Positions 27,324-35,796 of a stretch of DNA of 64,000 bases are shown piece after piece. Below the pieces are notes generated by a model. It had not been told where the DNA came from and made no database searches. It saw only the letters and a program-made list of their open reading frames with translations. Numbering within the stretch: the first letter of the stretch is position 1; every line of letters starts with the position of its first letter. Origin of the DNA: Promethearchaeota archaeon (GTDB lineage Archaea > Asgardarchaeota > Lokiarchaeia > Sigyniarchaeales > SOKP01); the NCBI GenBank assembly GCA_019058245.1, contig JAHPZJ010000014.1:1-64000 (forward strand), given 5' to 3'. A program made the position numbers and the translations under genes.

Positions 27324-27947
27324 ATGAAACCATGGTTATTTGATATATTAGCATGTCCCATTGATAAATCTTTTCCATTAAAATTATATATTTTTTCTTT
27401 TGAAACGAAATCTGAAGAATTTGATGTATTTCTCGATATCTACTTAAAGAGAGATTTATCCTATATAAATGAAGAAAAAGTAATTGAAGTTTCTAAAAAA
27501 AAAGATGTCATGTATATAAAAGATAATATAACTATTGAGTATTATCCGATAAAATCTTATCTTGAATTGATTATTTCAAGCATTAATGAATTAGACAATA
27601 TCTTTGACAAAACTAAAAATACAAATAGTAAAAAATGTTTAAATTTAATAAAGACAGAGATTAAACAAAAAGTTATAGAATTTTTAAATAAGAATGAATT
27701 TAGCAACCTTAATGATATTTTACCTGAATTATACTTTCTAAATAAAATAAAAGTAGAAACTGAAATTGAATCAGGTTTATTATTTTGCGATAAATGTAGT
27801 CGTTGGTATCCAATAATAGATACTATACCACAAATGCTTCCAGATAAATATAGAGATAAACAAAAAGAAATTGAATTCCTTAAAATCAATAAAAATTTAT
27901 TAGATGAAGAATTCTTTTTTCAAAATTTAAAACCATATAATTTATAA
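27324..27947 (+). CDS. Trm112-like zinc protein with long central insertion
   Basis: About 208 residues from the ATG at 27324; a GTG at 27312 would add four. MKPWLFDILACPIDK at the N-terminus and SGLLFCDKCSRWYPIIDTIPQMLPDKYRD at the C-terminus match both halves of Trm112, which activates several methyltransferases (for tRNA, rRNA and release factor). Common Trm112 is 60-130 residues; here about 120 K/E/N-rich helical residues separate the halves. It lies directly after ribophorin I and ends 5 bp before a tRNA gene, with which it may be co-transcribed. Confidence 0.82.
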   Translation: MKPWLFDILACPIDKSFPLKLYIFSFETKSEEFDVFLDIYLKRDLSYINEEKVIEVSKKKDVMYIKDNITIEYYPIKSYLELIISSINELDNIFDKTKNTNSKKCLNLIKTEIKQKVIEFLNKNEFSNLNDILPELYFLNKIKVETEIESGLLFCDKCSRWYPIIDTIPQMLPDKYRDKQKEIEFLKINKNLLDEEFFFQNLKPYNL

Positions 27948-27952
27948 AAAAA

Positions 27953-28054
27953 AGCCCGGTGGTGTAGTGGCCAAGCATTTGGGGCCTTGAACCCCGCGAC
28001 CACGGTTCGAATATTAACAAGTATGCTTGTTAATTGAAATTCCGTGCCGGGCTA
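27953..28054 (+). tRNA. tRNA-Gln (anticodon UUG) with T-loop intron
   Basis: The acceptor stem AGCCCGG (27953-27959) pairs fully with CCGGGCT (28047-28053), with A73 at 28054. The D-arm is GTGTAGTGGCCAAGC. The anticodon stem TGGGG/CCCCG encloses loop CCTTGAA with anticodon TTG at 27987-27989. The T-stem CACGG (28001-28005) pairs with CCGTG (28042-28046). The T-loop TTCGAA|T is split by a 29-base intron. No CCA is encoded. Base 33 is C instead of the near-universal U. It begins 5 bp after the Trm112-like stop and is followed by a short T-run. Confidence 0.93.
28012..28040 (+). other. 29-base tRNA intron with canonical bulge-helix-bulge
   Basis: Outer helix CACGG/CCGTG, 3' bulge ATT (28039-28041), central 4-bp helix TTCG/TGAA (one G-U pair), 5' bulge AAT (28010-28012), and a 9-bp inner hairpin ATTAACAAG-TATG-CTTGTTAAT. 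Cutting after the second base of each 3-base bulge leaves a standard 7-base T-loop TTCGAAT. Seen in sequence; splicing by the archaeal tRNA endonuclease is the known mechanism. Confidence 0.88.
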
Positions 28055-28127
28055 TTTTTATATAAAGAAAAGGGGAAATGCTAAAATATATCATTAATCT
28101 AAGTAAATAAAAATATCCCGCAATACC

Positions 28128-29492
28128 ATGACTCTTATTACAGAGCTAAATTGGAATTTCTTTAAAATTCTTTATTTAATAATAATTTTCGTAATTGGGT
28201 TTCTAGTTACTTATAAAATCCTCCCTTTAATAATTAAATTCATGAAAAAGAAAGGTCATGTGGGGTATGACATACATAAAAACGCTCAGCCTGAGATTGC
28301 TGAATCTGGTGGAATAGTTTTAGTGATTGGTTTTGCTCTTGTTTCAATTTTCTTAATATTATTTTTTCCAAAAATATCTCATGAGACGCTCATCTTTCTT
28401 TTAACTGTTATTCTTGCGGGAGTCATAGGATTTATTGATGACCTAATAAAATTAAAATCGAGATATAAAATTATCCTTTCAATATTTTGTGGGGGCCCTC
28501 TTTTTTTTGCAAATATTTTAGGTTTTGTATCAATCTCTTCACCCACAATACCATTTTTAGATAAAACCAGATTAAATTTCATTTATCCACTTATGATACC
28601 TGTAATTATAGCTGTTTTTGTAAATAGTATAAATATGTTAGAGGGCTATAATGGAGAAGGTTCTGGTACTAGTTTAATTATAGTATCATTTCTGTTTATT
28701 TGTGGGCTATTATGGAATTCAGCTGAAGCAGTGTTTTTTACTATTCCTGTTATATCAATATTAATCCCATTTTTTATTTTTAATAAATATCCTGCAAAAA
28801 TCTTCCCTGGAGATGTAGGAACTCTAAGTATGGGAGCAATGATCGCTTGCATTATGCTTTTTAGTTCACTTGAAGTTGCTACGTTTTGTGCTCTTCTAAC
28901 TCATATTATTAATAGTTTCTATGTGATTAATTCTGTTCGCGGATTCTTTGAAAGTAGTGATATTCATAAAGAAAAAAGTGATATTATATTACTTAAAGAT
29001 GATCGAATACAAGCATCAGATAAAAGAGATGCGGCTTTAACCCTACCTCGGCTAATATTAGCAAAAGGTCCATTAACAGAACCAGAGTTAGTAAAAAATA
29101 TTTTCGCTATTTCAATGAGTTGTGGATTTTTTTCTATTCTCTCAATAATTTTCTTGCTTGTTTCTACAGGAAATCTTGAATTTATTGTTCTTGTGATTTC
29201 CGTTATTATACTTTTTATTCCTACCTGTTATATATTATATAAATTTCCCAGAATAAGAGGAATAATTGTACAAATGATAATTTTACTAGTTTCGCTAATA
29301 TTTTTCCTATTTATTATTGAAATCTTTATTATGCCTTTACCATTTGATGATATTAGTTTTTTTATATTTGAAATTCCAGTTAATCTTTTACTTTCTTTTC
29401 TCTTTCTTGTTCCTGGATTAGTAGTTTGGTATATTCTAACTATTAAATCCTTTTGGATAGTAATTGAGAAAATGAAAAAGAAAAAGGAATAG
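28128..29492 (+). CDS. GlcNAc-1-phosphate transferase, AglH/Alg7-type (MraY/WecA superfamily)
   Basis: 454 residues with about ten to twelve membrane helices. Superfamily motifs: KKKGHVGYDIHKNAQPEIAESGG near the N-terminus, GFIDDLIKLKSRYKI (the DD metal motif, about 104-118), VNSINMLEGYNGEGSG and PAKIFPGDVGTLSMGA. It would load a sugar phosphate from a UDP-sugar onto a dolichyl-phosphate carrier, the first step of N-glycan assembly. The C-terminal 130 residues add extra helices beyond bacterial MraY. Same strand as the ribophorin I-like gene, M48 protease and UbiA genes. The exact sugar is not visible. Confidence 0.9.
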   Translation: MTLITELNWNFFKILYLIIIFVIGFLVTYKILPLIIKFMKKKGHVGYDIHKNAQPEIAESGGIVLVIGFALVSIFLILFFPKISHETLIFLLTVILAGVIGFIDDLIKLKSRYKIILSIFCGGPLFFANILGFVSISSPTIPFLDKTRLNFIYPLMIPVIIAVFVNSINMLEGYNGEGSGTSLIIVSFLFICGLLWNSAEAVFFTIPVISILIPFFIFNKYPAKIFPGDVGTLSMGAMIACIMLFSSLEVATFCALLTHIINSFYVINSVRGFFESSDIHKEKSDIILLKDDRIQASDKRDAALTLPRLILAKGPLTEPELVKNIFAISMSCGFFSILSIIFLLVSTGNLEFIVLVISVIILFIPTCYILYKFPRIRGIIVQMIILLVSLIFFLFIIEIFIMPLPFDDISFFIFEIPVNLLLSFLFLVPGLVVWYILTIKSFWIVIEKMKKKKE

Positions 29493-29509
29493 ATATAAAG
29501 GTATAAGAT

Positions 29510-29535
29510 TTTCTCTATTTTTTCTAAAAAAATTA
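29510..29535 (+). terminator. T-rich tract after the GlcNAc-1-phosphate transferase gene
   Basis: TTTTCTCTATTTTTTCTAAAAAAATT just after the stop fits an archaeal oligo-T terminator. Inferred from base composition alone. Confidence 0.3.
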
Positions 29536-29592
29536 ATTAACTCTATTATTTATTATCAAAATAAAAATAAAGAGAAAAATGAGGTACTATAG

Positions 29593-32133
29593 TTGAAAAA
29601 ATTTTTTAGAACTATCCTATTTTTTTTATATATTTTTATATCGATCATATCATCTATTTTTTTGAATATATCATTTTTTCATTTTAATTGGACAAGACTT
29701 ATAGTAGATTGGAGTTTCTTAATAACAATTTTCTTATATTTATTAACAATTGAAGAATTTTATCATTGGGTTCAAAACAATGAAAGAAGTGAAATGAGTG
29801 ATATAATTGCAATAGCATTTTTCTTTTTCCTTATTTTTTTCTTTTCTAAGGATTTTTTAACTTCTTTAATGGGAGCATTTTCAATTTATCTGTGGATTGG
29901 AATTTTTGAATTACGAGAATATCCAATATTAAATAAAATATTAATAATTTCTTTAGTGACTTACAATGTAATATTTATCGCAGGTATTATTTCCTTCTAT
30001 CAAAATAATCCTTTTTTTATAAATACTGCTTTTGCTTTTTCATTTTGGATTATATTGATTATGGGATTTATCTTATTTGGAAGAAAATATTTAATTGTGT
30101 GGAGATTTATGAGTCCCGAATATTTAACACTATTATTATATATAATAGCTTGGTTAGCAGTTGCTATTCTTAATCAATACACACCACTCAACTTCATAAG
30201 CAATAAATCCTTGATTTTTAATCAATTTTCAATTATCGATTATTTTATGAATATATATTTTATCCTAATCTGTGTGAATTGGATAATATATTTTATTTCT
30301 GGTTTAATTCTAGATAAAATGCTTGGAATTAAGAGAGTAAAAGACAGTTCTATTTTGAAAAAAGTAAAGAAAGTAAAAGACGATATTGGAATTAAAGCTA
30401 AAGTGAAAGTAGGTTTTGGACAATACCCAATTTTAAATGCCATGGCTTATGGTTCTTTTCTTGATAAAAGAATTGCAATTATTGCTGAGGACATGAATCA
30501 AATTCCAAATGATGAATTAAATGGTATTTTGGCTCATGAATTGGCACACACAAAAGGAAACCACACTTTAATTTTAACAATTATTACAACTGGGGATTTA
30601 ATTGTTAGAATGATTTTGGGTATCCCAGCCACATTTTACGATTATACTTTTGGAAACCCTCGGATTCCTATGATTCTTTTTATTTTTTTGAATATAGTAA
30701 TATATATCCTTCTTTTTGTATTTGTAAGAATTTTAGAAGGAAAGGCTGATTTAAAAGCGAAAAAAGCGGGATATGCTGGTGAGCTAGTTAAAGCACTTTA
30801 TAATTTAGAAAGCTTCTATGCTACTGGAAGAGAAATAGGATTGAATACGATGTTATTATGCGAGGAAAAGATAACAAAAGATAATCAACTATTAGATTAT
30901 ATGAATACAGCCATTTATTTACATCGTTCTATGATTAAACCATCAAGAGGCTCCCTAATTTCAAATTTTATAAATTCTCATCCACCTAGTTATCATAGAA
31001 TTGCAGGATTATTAAGTGATGAGTTAAAACCCAGCAAAGAAGCAATCCTTCCTTTTATTTGTTTAAGAAAATCTAAACAAAAAAAATATGCTAAAAAATT
31101 TGAAATTGCAAGAGGGAAATTTAAATTGATAGCAAATGAAAAATTTAAAGAATTTTTTAGAATTGACGATATTTCTTCACTAATGGTCAAACTTAGAAGG
31201 AATGAATTATATAAATTTGATGTTCAGAAAGATTATATTTTTCGGAATCTAATTACAGATGAATTAATTCTTGGAAAACTAGACAATATTGAATTTATTG
31301 ATGATATTTCTGATCCAGTCCAATTTATAGTAAATAAAAAAAAAAATAACAATATCTGTCGTTTAAATTCATCAAATTATATGCGTATTCGATATGATTT
31401 AAACGCACAATATTTCTTACAGAAAGATCAACCCTTAACTTTAACTGATATTGTAATTTCCAATAAAAGTAAAAAACCATACTATCTTTTCATGGAAAAT
31501 GATATCACTGAAATCCAAAAGTCAATTTTAAAGATACATTTACCAATTTCAAGTGTTCAAATCGAATCTTTGAAAAATCAAGAGGTTTTTTTAAAAACTC
31601 AAGGAACTTTAAAAAGATTTAAATGCACAAATATAATTAAAGCAGATAGTCTAGACAATTTTCAAATTGAATTATATAGTAAAGAGAATACAGATAAAGA
31701 ATCAATCAAATACAATTTCAATCAATTAATAATTCGACCTAAAAAAATTTATTTGAATATTAGCAGAAAATCCAATTTTCGAGAATCTGAAGTAAATATG
31801 ATTAAATGGTTATCCACTAACAAAATTCAATCTTTTATTCACCTTAAGAAACCTGTGAATAATATAGAAATTGGTTATATTCAGAATATTGAAGGCAATT
31901 TACAAAAAAATTATGAAAAACATTCAATCAATAACAATAAGAATGGAAATCTTTTACTAATAATAAATAATATTTTTGGAAAGGAAGAGAAAATTCCTTA
32001 TAAACAAATAGAAGCAATTTATTTTGAATATGATAGTGCTGTAATACTAATTAAATCAGCGACAAGCTTCAGTAGTCGGTTAGGATATAAAATATTAAAG
32101 AAGTTCAAACCTGAAAGAATAATTATGACTTAA
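29593..32133 (+). CDS. Membrane-bound M48-family metallopeptidase with long C-terminal extension
   Basis: 846 residues from a TTG preceded by GAGGTA at 29581. About seven N-terminal membrane helices (residues 1-240) precede the protease domain. The HEXXH zinc motif HELAH is at about 315-319 (GILAHELAHTKGNHT), and the third ligand is likely the Glu in FVRILEGKADLKAKKAGY. Two more helices follow HELAH, as in HtpX/Ste24-type proteases. The last 400 residues are soluble, beta-rich and unrecognised. M48 proteases perform membrane-protein quality control or CAAX processing. In a gene string with glycan-carrier enzymes. Confidence 0.87.
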   Translation: MKKFFRTILFFLYIFISIISSIFLNISFFHFNWTRLIVDWSFLITIFLYLLTIEEFYHWVQNNERSEMSDIIAIAFFFFLIFFFSKDFLTSLMGAFSIYLWIGIFELREYPILNKILIISLVTYNVIFIAGIISFYQNNPFFINTAFAFSFWIILIMGFILFGRKYLIVWRFMSPEYLTLLLYIIAWLAVAILNQYTPLNFISNKSLIFNQFSIIDYFMNIYFILICVNWIIYFISGLILDKMLGIKRVKDSSILKKVKKVKDDIGIKAKVKVGFGQYPILNAMAYGSFLDKRIAIIAEDMNQIPNDELNGILAHELAHTKGNHTLILTIITTGDLIVRMILGIPATFYDYTFGNPRIPMILFIFLNIVIYILLFVFVRILEGKADLKAKKAGYAGELVKALYNLESFYATGREIGLNTMLLCEEKITKDNQLLDYMNTAIYLHRSMIKPSRGSLISNFINSHPPSYHRIAGLLSDELKPSKEAILPFICLRKSKQKKYAKKFEIARGKFKLIANEKFKEFFRIDDISSLMVKLRRNELYKFDVQKDYIFRNLITDELILGKLDNIEFIDDISDPVQFIVNKKKNNNICRLNSSNYMRIRYDLNAQYFLQKDQPLTLTDIVISNKSKKPYYLFMENDITEIQKSILKIHLPISSVQIESLKNQEVFLKTQGTLKRFKCTNIIKADSLDNFQIELYSKENTDKESIKYNFNQLIIRPKKIYLNISRKSNFRESEVNMIKWLSTNKIQSFIHLKKPVNNIEIGYIQNIEGNLQKNYEKHSINNNKNGNLLLIINNIFGKEEKIPYKQIEAIYFEYDSAVILIKSATSFSSRLGYKILKKFKPERIIMT

Positions 32134-32171
32134 AAAAATTTAATATAAATGTGTCTTTCTAAAATTTAATT

Positions 32172-33113
32172 ATGGTAAGTAAAATTAAAAGCGTTATTCG
32201 ACTTCTACGTATTCGGCAATATTATAAAAACTTCATGATTTTTGTTGGGATTTTTTTCAGTGGTAGATTATTTGATTACTCCCTCTATTTTCCCCTCTTA
32301 ATTGGTTTTGCTTTACTATGTTCGGCTTCATCTTTTAATTATATTATCAATGATATTCGAGATATTGAAAATGACAAAAAGCATCCAGAGAAAATAAGGA
32401 AGAAACCTCTTGCTTCCGGAGATCTTTCAATTTCTTTTGCCGTGTTAGTTTTAATTATATTAATTGTATTTATAGTGTTAAGTTTGGTATTTATTATTCC
32501 AAAGAACTCTACTGTTGGGCTAACACTCATGATAGTCTTCATAATCGTAACAGGCCAGCTGTACAATCATATTTTAAAAAATTTTGCTTTTATAGACATA
32601 ATAATCTTATCTACGGGATATTTATGGAGAGCTATAGCAGGTTGTGTTATTATTGGAGAATATATTTCGGGCTGGTTATATTTTGCAATCTTTGAGATTG
32701 CTCTATTCTTAAGTATTGCAAAAAGAAAGAGTGATTTAGAATTACTTGGTAAAGAAAGAGCCATTGAACATAAAAAAGTATATGATCAATACTCCCAAAA
32801 ATTATTAGATCAATTTTATGTAATGATTGCCGTCTCCATTTTTATGACTTATTCTCTTTATCTCATCTTTAAATTTAATTTGTTTATTCCAGAAGAAACA
32901 AGCCTCAATGAGCTGTTTGTTGTCCTAACAATACCAATTTCACTATATATAATTATGAGATTTATGTATCTTACCTCTGCTAAGCCAGAAATCGCTCGTA
33001 GTACTGAAAAAGCATTTCTAGATAAAGGAATGATTATTGCTAGCTTAATTATGTTTATTATTCTCATTTTATCTTTTTATCTTGAAGAAATTGTTGAAAT
33101 ACTAAACCTCTAA
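32172..33113 (+). CDS. UbiA-family prenyltransferase, DPPR-synthase-like
   Basis: 313 residues with about nine membrane helices. The first Asp-rich motif NDIRDIENDKKHPEK is at about 60-74. The second region is YLWRAIAGC with AKRKSDLELLG. The combination of HPEK, RPL/KPLASG and RAIAG resembles decaprenyl-phosphate phosphoribosyltransferase (DPPR synthase) more than the menaquinone or digeranylgeranylglyceryl enzymes. It transfers a polyprenyl-linked group at the membrane. Follows the M48 gene by 38 bp and ends in T-rich DNA. The exact substrate is inferred. Confidence 0.8.
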   Translation: MVSKIKSVIRLLRIRQYYKNFMIFVGIFFSGRLFDYSLYFPLLIGFALLCSASSFNYIINDIRDIENDKKHPEKIRKKPLASGDLSISFAVLVLIILIVFIVLSLVFIIPKNSTVGLTLMIVFIIVTGQLYNHILKNFAFIDIIILSTGYLWRAIAGCVIIGEYISGWLYFAIFEIALFLSIAKRKSDLELLGKERAIEHKKVYDQYSQKLLDQFYVMIAVSIFMTYSLYLIFKFNLFIPEETSLNELFVVLTIPISLYIIMRFMYLTSAKPEIARSTEKAFLDKGMIIASLIMFIILILSFYLEEIVEILNL

Positions 33114-33119
33114 AGGAGA

Positions 33120-33152
33120 ACCCATTTTTTTCCCATTACATTGTTTTTTTTA
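33120..33152 (+). terminator. Double T-run after ubiA-like gene
   Basis: CCCATTTTTTTCCCATTACATTG and a second run of eight T lie 10-40 bp after the prenyltransferase stop. A likely transcript end before the ABC-transporter genes. Confidence 0.4.
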
Positions 33153-33300
33153 ATTGAGAATTAAAAATCAATTATGATTTGAGAAATTAATTAAAAAAAA
33201 AGGAAAAAACTTATAAGCTTACAAATTTAAAAAAAATTTAATAAATAATCTAAAAAAAATTATAAAATTACTAATTAAAAAAGTGTTGTGATTTTTTAAT

Positions 33301-35022
33301 ATGGAAATGGAAAAGAAAAACTTAGCAATTATAATTTTAGCCGTTGTTCTAGTCGTATCTGGTGTTGGAAATATTATCCTTGGAGTATTAGTTTCAGTAC
33401 CTCAAGCAGCATCACAAAATACCATAATTGCTGGGGAGATGTATGGTCCTGATAATTTAGATCCTCATGAGTTATGGGAGAGTGCAGGCTTCAATATAGA
33501 TCAGCAAATTTACGAAGGGTTATATCGATATGCAATCGAAGATTCAGATATTCCACTTGTTCCACAGTTAGCAAGCGCAATTGGTAATTGGTCATATGCT
33601 TCAGTAGATCCTGAACATAGTATTGCAAATCTAACCATTGCCCTAAGACATGACGTAACTTTCCATGATGGAACTCCATTCACCGCTGCTGCAGTTAAAT
33701 GGAGCTTCGATAGATTAGCATATTGGATGAATGTAACAGGTGACCTTCCTGCTACTGAGACAGTCGCTCAAATAGAATCCCTATATAGATGGCCTGATTG
33801 GACCCCAGTTATTAATGAAACTGTAGTTGTTGATGATTATACAGTTAAATTCGTATTAAATAGACCTTATGGAGTGTTCGATGCTCTCTTATGTTTCAGT
33901 GGTTCATTTATTATGAAACCCATAGATGCCCAGTTGCATTCGAGGATTCAAGTATCACAAGCTTGTGCTCCAGGTGGAAGTGGAGACCAAATCATTGGAA
34001 CTGGTCCTTTTATTTTTGAATCATATAGGGCTGGTGTAGAGACAAGAATGAAACGTAATGACGATTATTATCTAGAACCAGCAGCAGTTGAAAGAGTAGT
34101 TATCACTATCATTCAAGATGCAGATGCTAGAAATAACGCGATGTTAGCAGGTGATATTAATCTTTTAGAATCCCCACATCCTTCGTTCTATGATGAGATG
34201 AGAGCCTCTACTAAAGTTAATCTTGTAGAAGTAGACTCCCCTGCAAGTTCAATTACACAATATCTAGGATTCAATAACAAATTAATTAATAAAACATGGA
34301 GACAAGCAATGTCATGGGCAATTAATTACTCTTACATGATTAATGAACTTTTAGAAGGTTATGCTTTAAGATTAGAATCAGCTATTCCTATGGGAATTGC
34401 ATATGCTAACTATTCAAGTCATGAAGCAGTTTATAATGTTACTAAAGCAAGGCAAATCATGCAAAGCATGGGATTTGGGACTACCTTTACTACAGACACT
34501 CAATGGCAAGGAGCTACGTTTAGATCGGTAAATTATACATATAATATCGGTAATAAATTCCGAGAAGATATGTTGATCTTATTACAACAAAATCTCGCTA
34601 ATATTGGAATTAAAGTCACAGACAATGGTCAAGAATGGACTCCATACCTCGATTTAGTCTATAATAGAACAGCTCCCGGCTATGATGGATTGGAGCTCTG
34701 GTTTATTGGATGGATACCTGATTATAATGATCCAAGTAATTATGTTAATTCTTTGATGTCTAATGTATCATCTGGTAACGCAGCTCAAATTAACGATCCC
34801 ACGTTAGAAGGGCTGCTAAGAGCAGGTCTAGTTGAAACTAATACTACCCTAAGAGCGCAAATCTATAATGAGATGCAACAATATCTTTGCGAAGATCTCA
34901 TGCCATGGGCATGGGGTTATAGTTCCTTAAACAGAGATGCCTTTGCGCCAAATCTAAAAGGATTTCCAACTAACCCATGGGGCTATGTATATTTCTATCC
35001 TTGCTATTTTGTTGTAGACTAG
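33301..35022 (+). CDS. ABC transporter substrate-binding protein, family 5 (peptide/nickel)
   Basis: 573 residues. A membrane anchor at about 7-32 (NLAIIILAVVLVVSGVGNIILG) holds a bilobed binding protein outside. Family-5 features: DNLDPHELWESAGFNIDQQIYEGLYRY, ITIALRHDVTFHDGTPFTAAAVKWSFDRL, IIGTGPFIFESYRAGVETRMKRNDDYY, MSWAINYSYMINELLEGYA and WFIGWIPDYNDPSNYV. It would deliver oligopeptides or related solutes to the permease pair encoded downstream. Codon use is slightly less AT-rich than its neighbours, as expected for a highly expressed gene. A T-run follows it. Confidence 0.93.
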   Translation: MEMEKKNLAIIILAVVLVVSGVGNIILGVLVSVPQAASQNTIIAGEMYGPDNLDPHELWESAGFNIDQQIYEGLYRYAIEDSDIPLVPQLASAIGNWSYASVDPEHSIANLTIALRHDVTFHDGTPFTAAAVKWSFDRLAYWMNVTGDLPATETVAQIESLYRWPDWTPVINETVVVDDYTVKFVLNRPYGVFDALLCFSGSFIMKPIDAQLHSRIQVSQACAPGGSGDQIIGTGPFIFESYRAGVETRMKRNDDYYLEPAAVERVVITIIQDADARNNAMLAGDINLLESPHPSFYDEMRASTKVNLVEVDSPASSITQYLGFNNKLINKTWRQAMSWAINYSYMINELLEGYALRLESAIPMGIAYANYSSHEAVYNVTKARQIMQSMGFGTTFTTDTQWQGATFRSVNYTYNIGNKFREDMLILLQQNLANIGIKVTDNGQEWTPYLDLVYNRTAPGYDGLELWFIGWIPDYNDPSNYVNSLMSNVSSGNAAQINDPTLEGLLRAGLVETNTTLRAQIYNEMQQYLCEDLMPWAWGYSSLNRDAFAPNLKGFPTNPWGYVYFYPCYFVVD

Positions 35023-35059
35023 AAATAAATTAAGGAGGATACTTATAAACTAAAAATTA

Positions 35060-35080
35060 ATCAATTTTTTTTTTTAATTT
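35060..35080 (+). terminator. 11-T run separating binding protein from permease genes
   Basis: A run of eleven T at about 35065-35075, 43 bp after the stop, fits an archaeal terminator and would allow the binding protein to be made in excess of the permease. Seen directly; role inferred. Confidence 0.4.
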
Positions 35081-35285
35081 AAAAGAATATTTAATAATTT
35101 TTGAACAATAAAAAAAGGGGATAAGAGCAAATAAAGAAAGTTATATAGAAGAAACTCATTATTTAATGATTATTTTTTATGAAAAAATGTTATTTTAAAA
35201 TTAATAAAAAGACTATTATTTTCAAATTTAAAACAAAAACGATAAATTATTCAAATTAAAACAAATTATCTATAAAATAATCCTT

Positions 35286-35750
35286 ATGAGGACTAAAATT
35301 GATTTTGGCAGGCAAGGAAATTTTATTTTTACTATTCTCATGATCCACTTCTTATTTTTTGGATATATATGTAATGTGTATAAAAAATCAATAGGAGTAG
35401 ATATATTATATTTGCATAAAATTCTATTTAGTCCCTATTCTTTTATTTCAATCATTATTCTTTTTCTATTAGTGTTTATTATGGTATTCAGAGAACAATT
35501 TTTTGAATATGGGATTAGGAATAGTATTTGGCTTACTCCCATAATCATAGGACAATCGTGGTTTTGGTATATCTTTATTAATTATAAATTAGATATATTT
35601 ATCCAGATTGGACGATTTTTTATTAGTTATGAAGGATACCTCACAATTTTTTCAATATTGGGTATTAATTTATTAGCAGCAATTTTAGCTGCTTATGCTA
35701 GACAGAAATATAATGAATATTTTAGAACTACGAAAGAGATTCAAGATTAA
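35286..35750 (+). CDS. Small four-helix membrane protein
   Basis: 154 residues, four predicted helices (about 12-32, 50-72, 80-100 and 115-137) and short charged loops. No family recognised. It sits between the substrate-binding protein and the first permease gene, 47 bp before the latter, so it is probably co-transcribed with the permease and might be an accessory subunit; nothing in its sequence proves this. Confidence 0.55.
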   Translation: MRTKIDFGRQGNFIFTILMIHFLFFGYICNVYKKSIGVDILYLHKILFSPYSFISIIILFLLVFIMVFREQFFEYGIRNSIWLTPIIIGQSWFWYIFINYKLDIFIQIGRFFISYEGYLTIFSILGINLLAAILAAYARQKYNEYFRTTKEIQD

Positions 35751-35796
35751 AAAAAAATAACAACAAAAAATTATAAAAATTGGTCAGGGTTAAAAT

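Noticed and set aside
35031..35038. Strong AAGGAGGA ribosome-binding-like sequence after the binding-protein gene
   Set aside because: No ATG, GTG or TTG follows at useful distance and the frame after it is short; likely chance or part of the 3' end.
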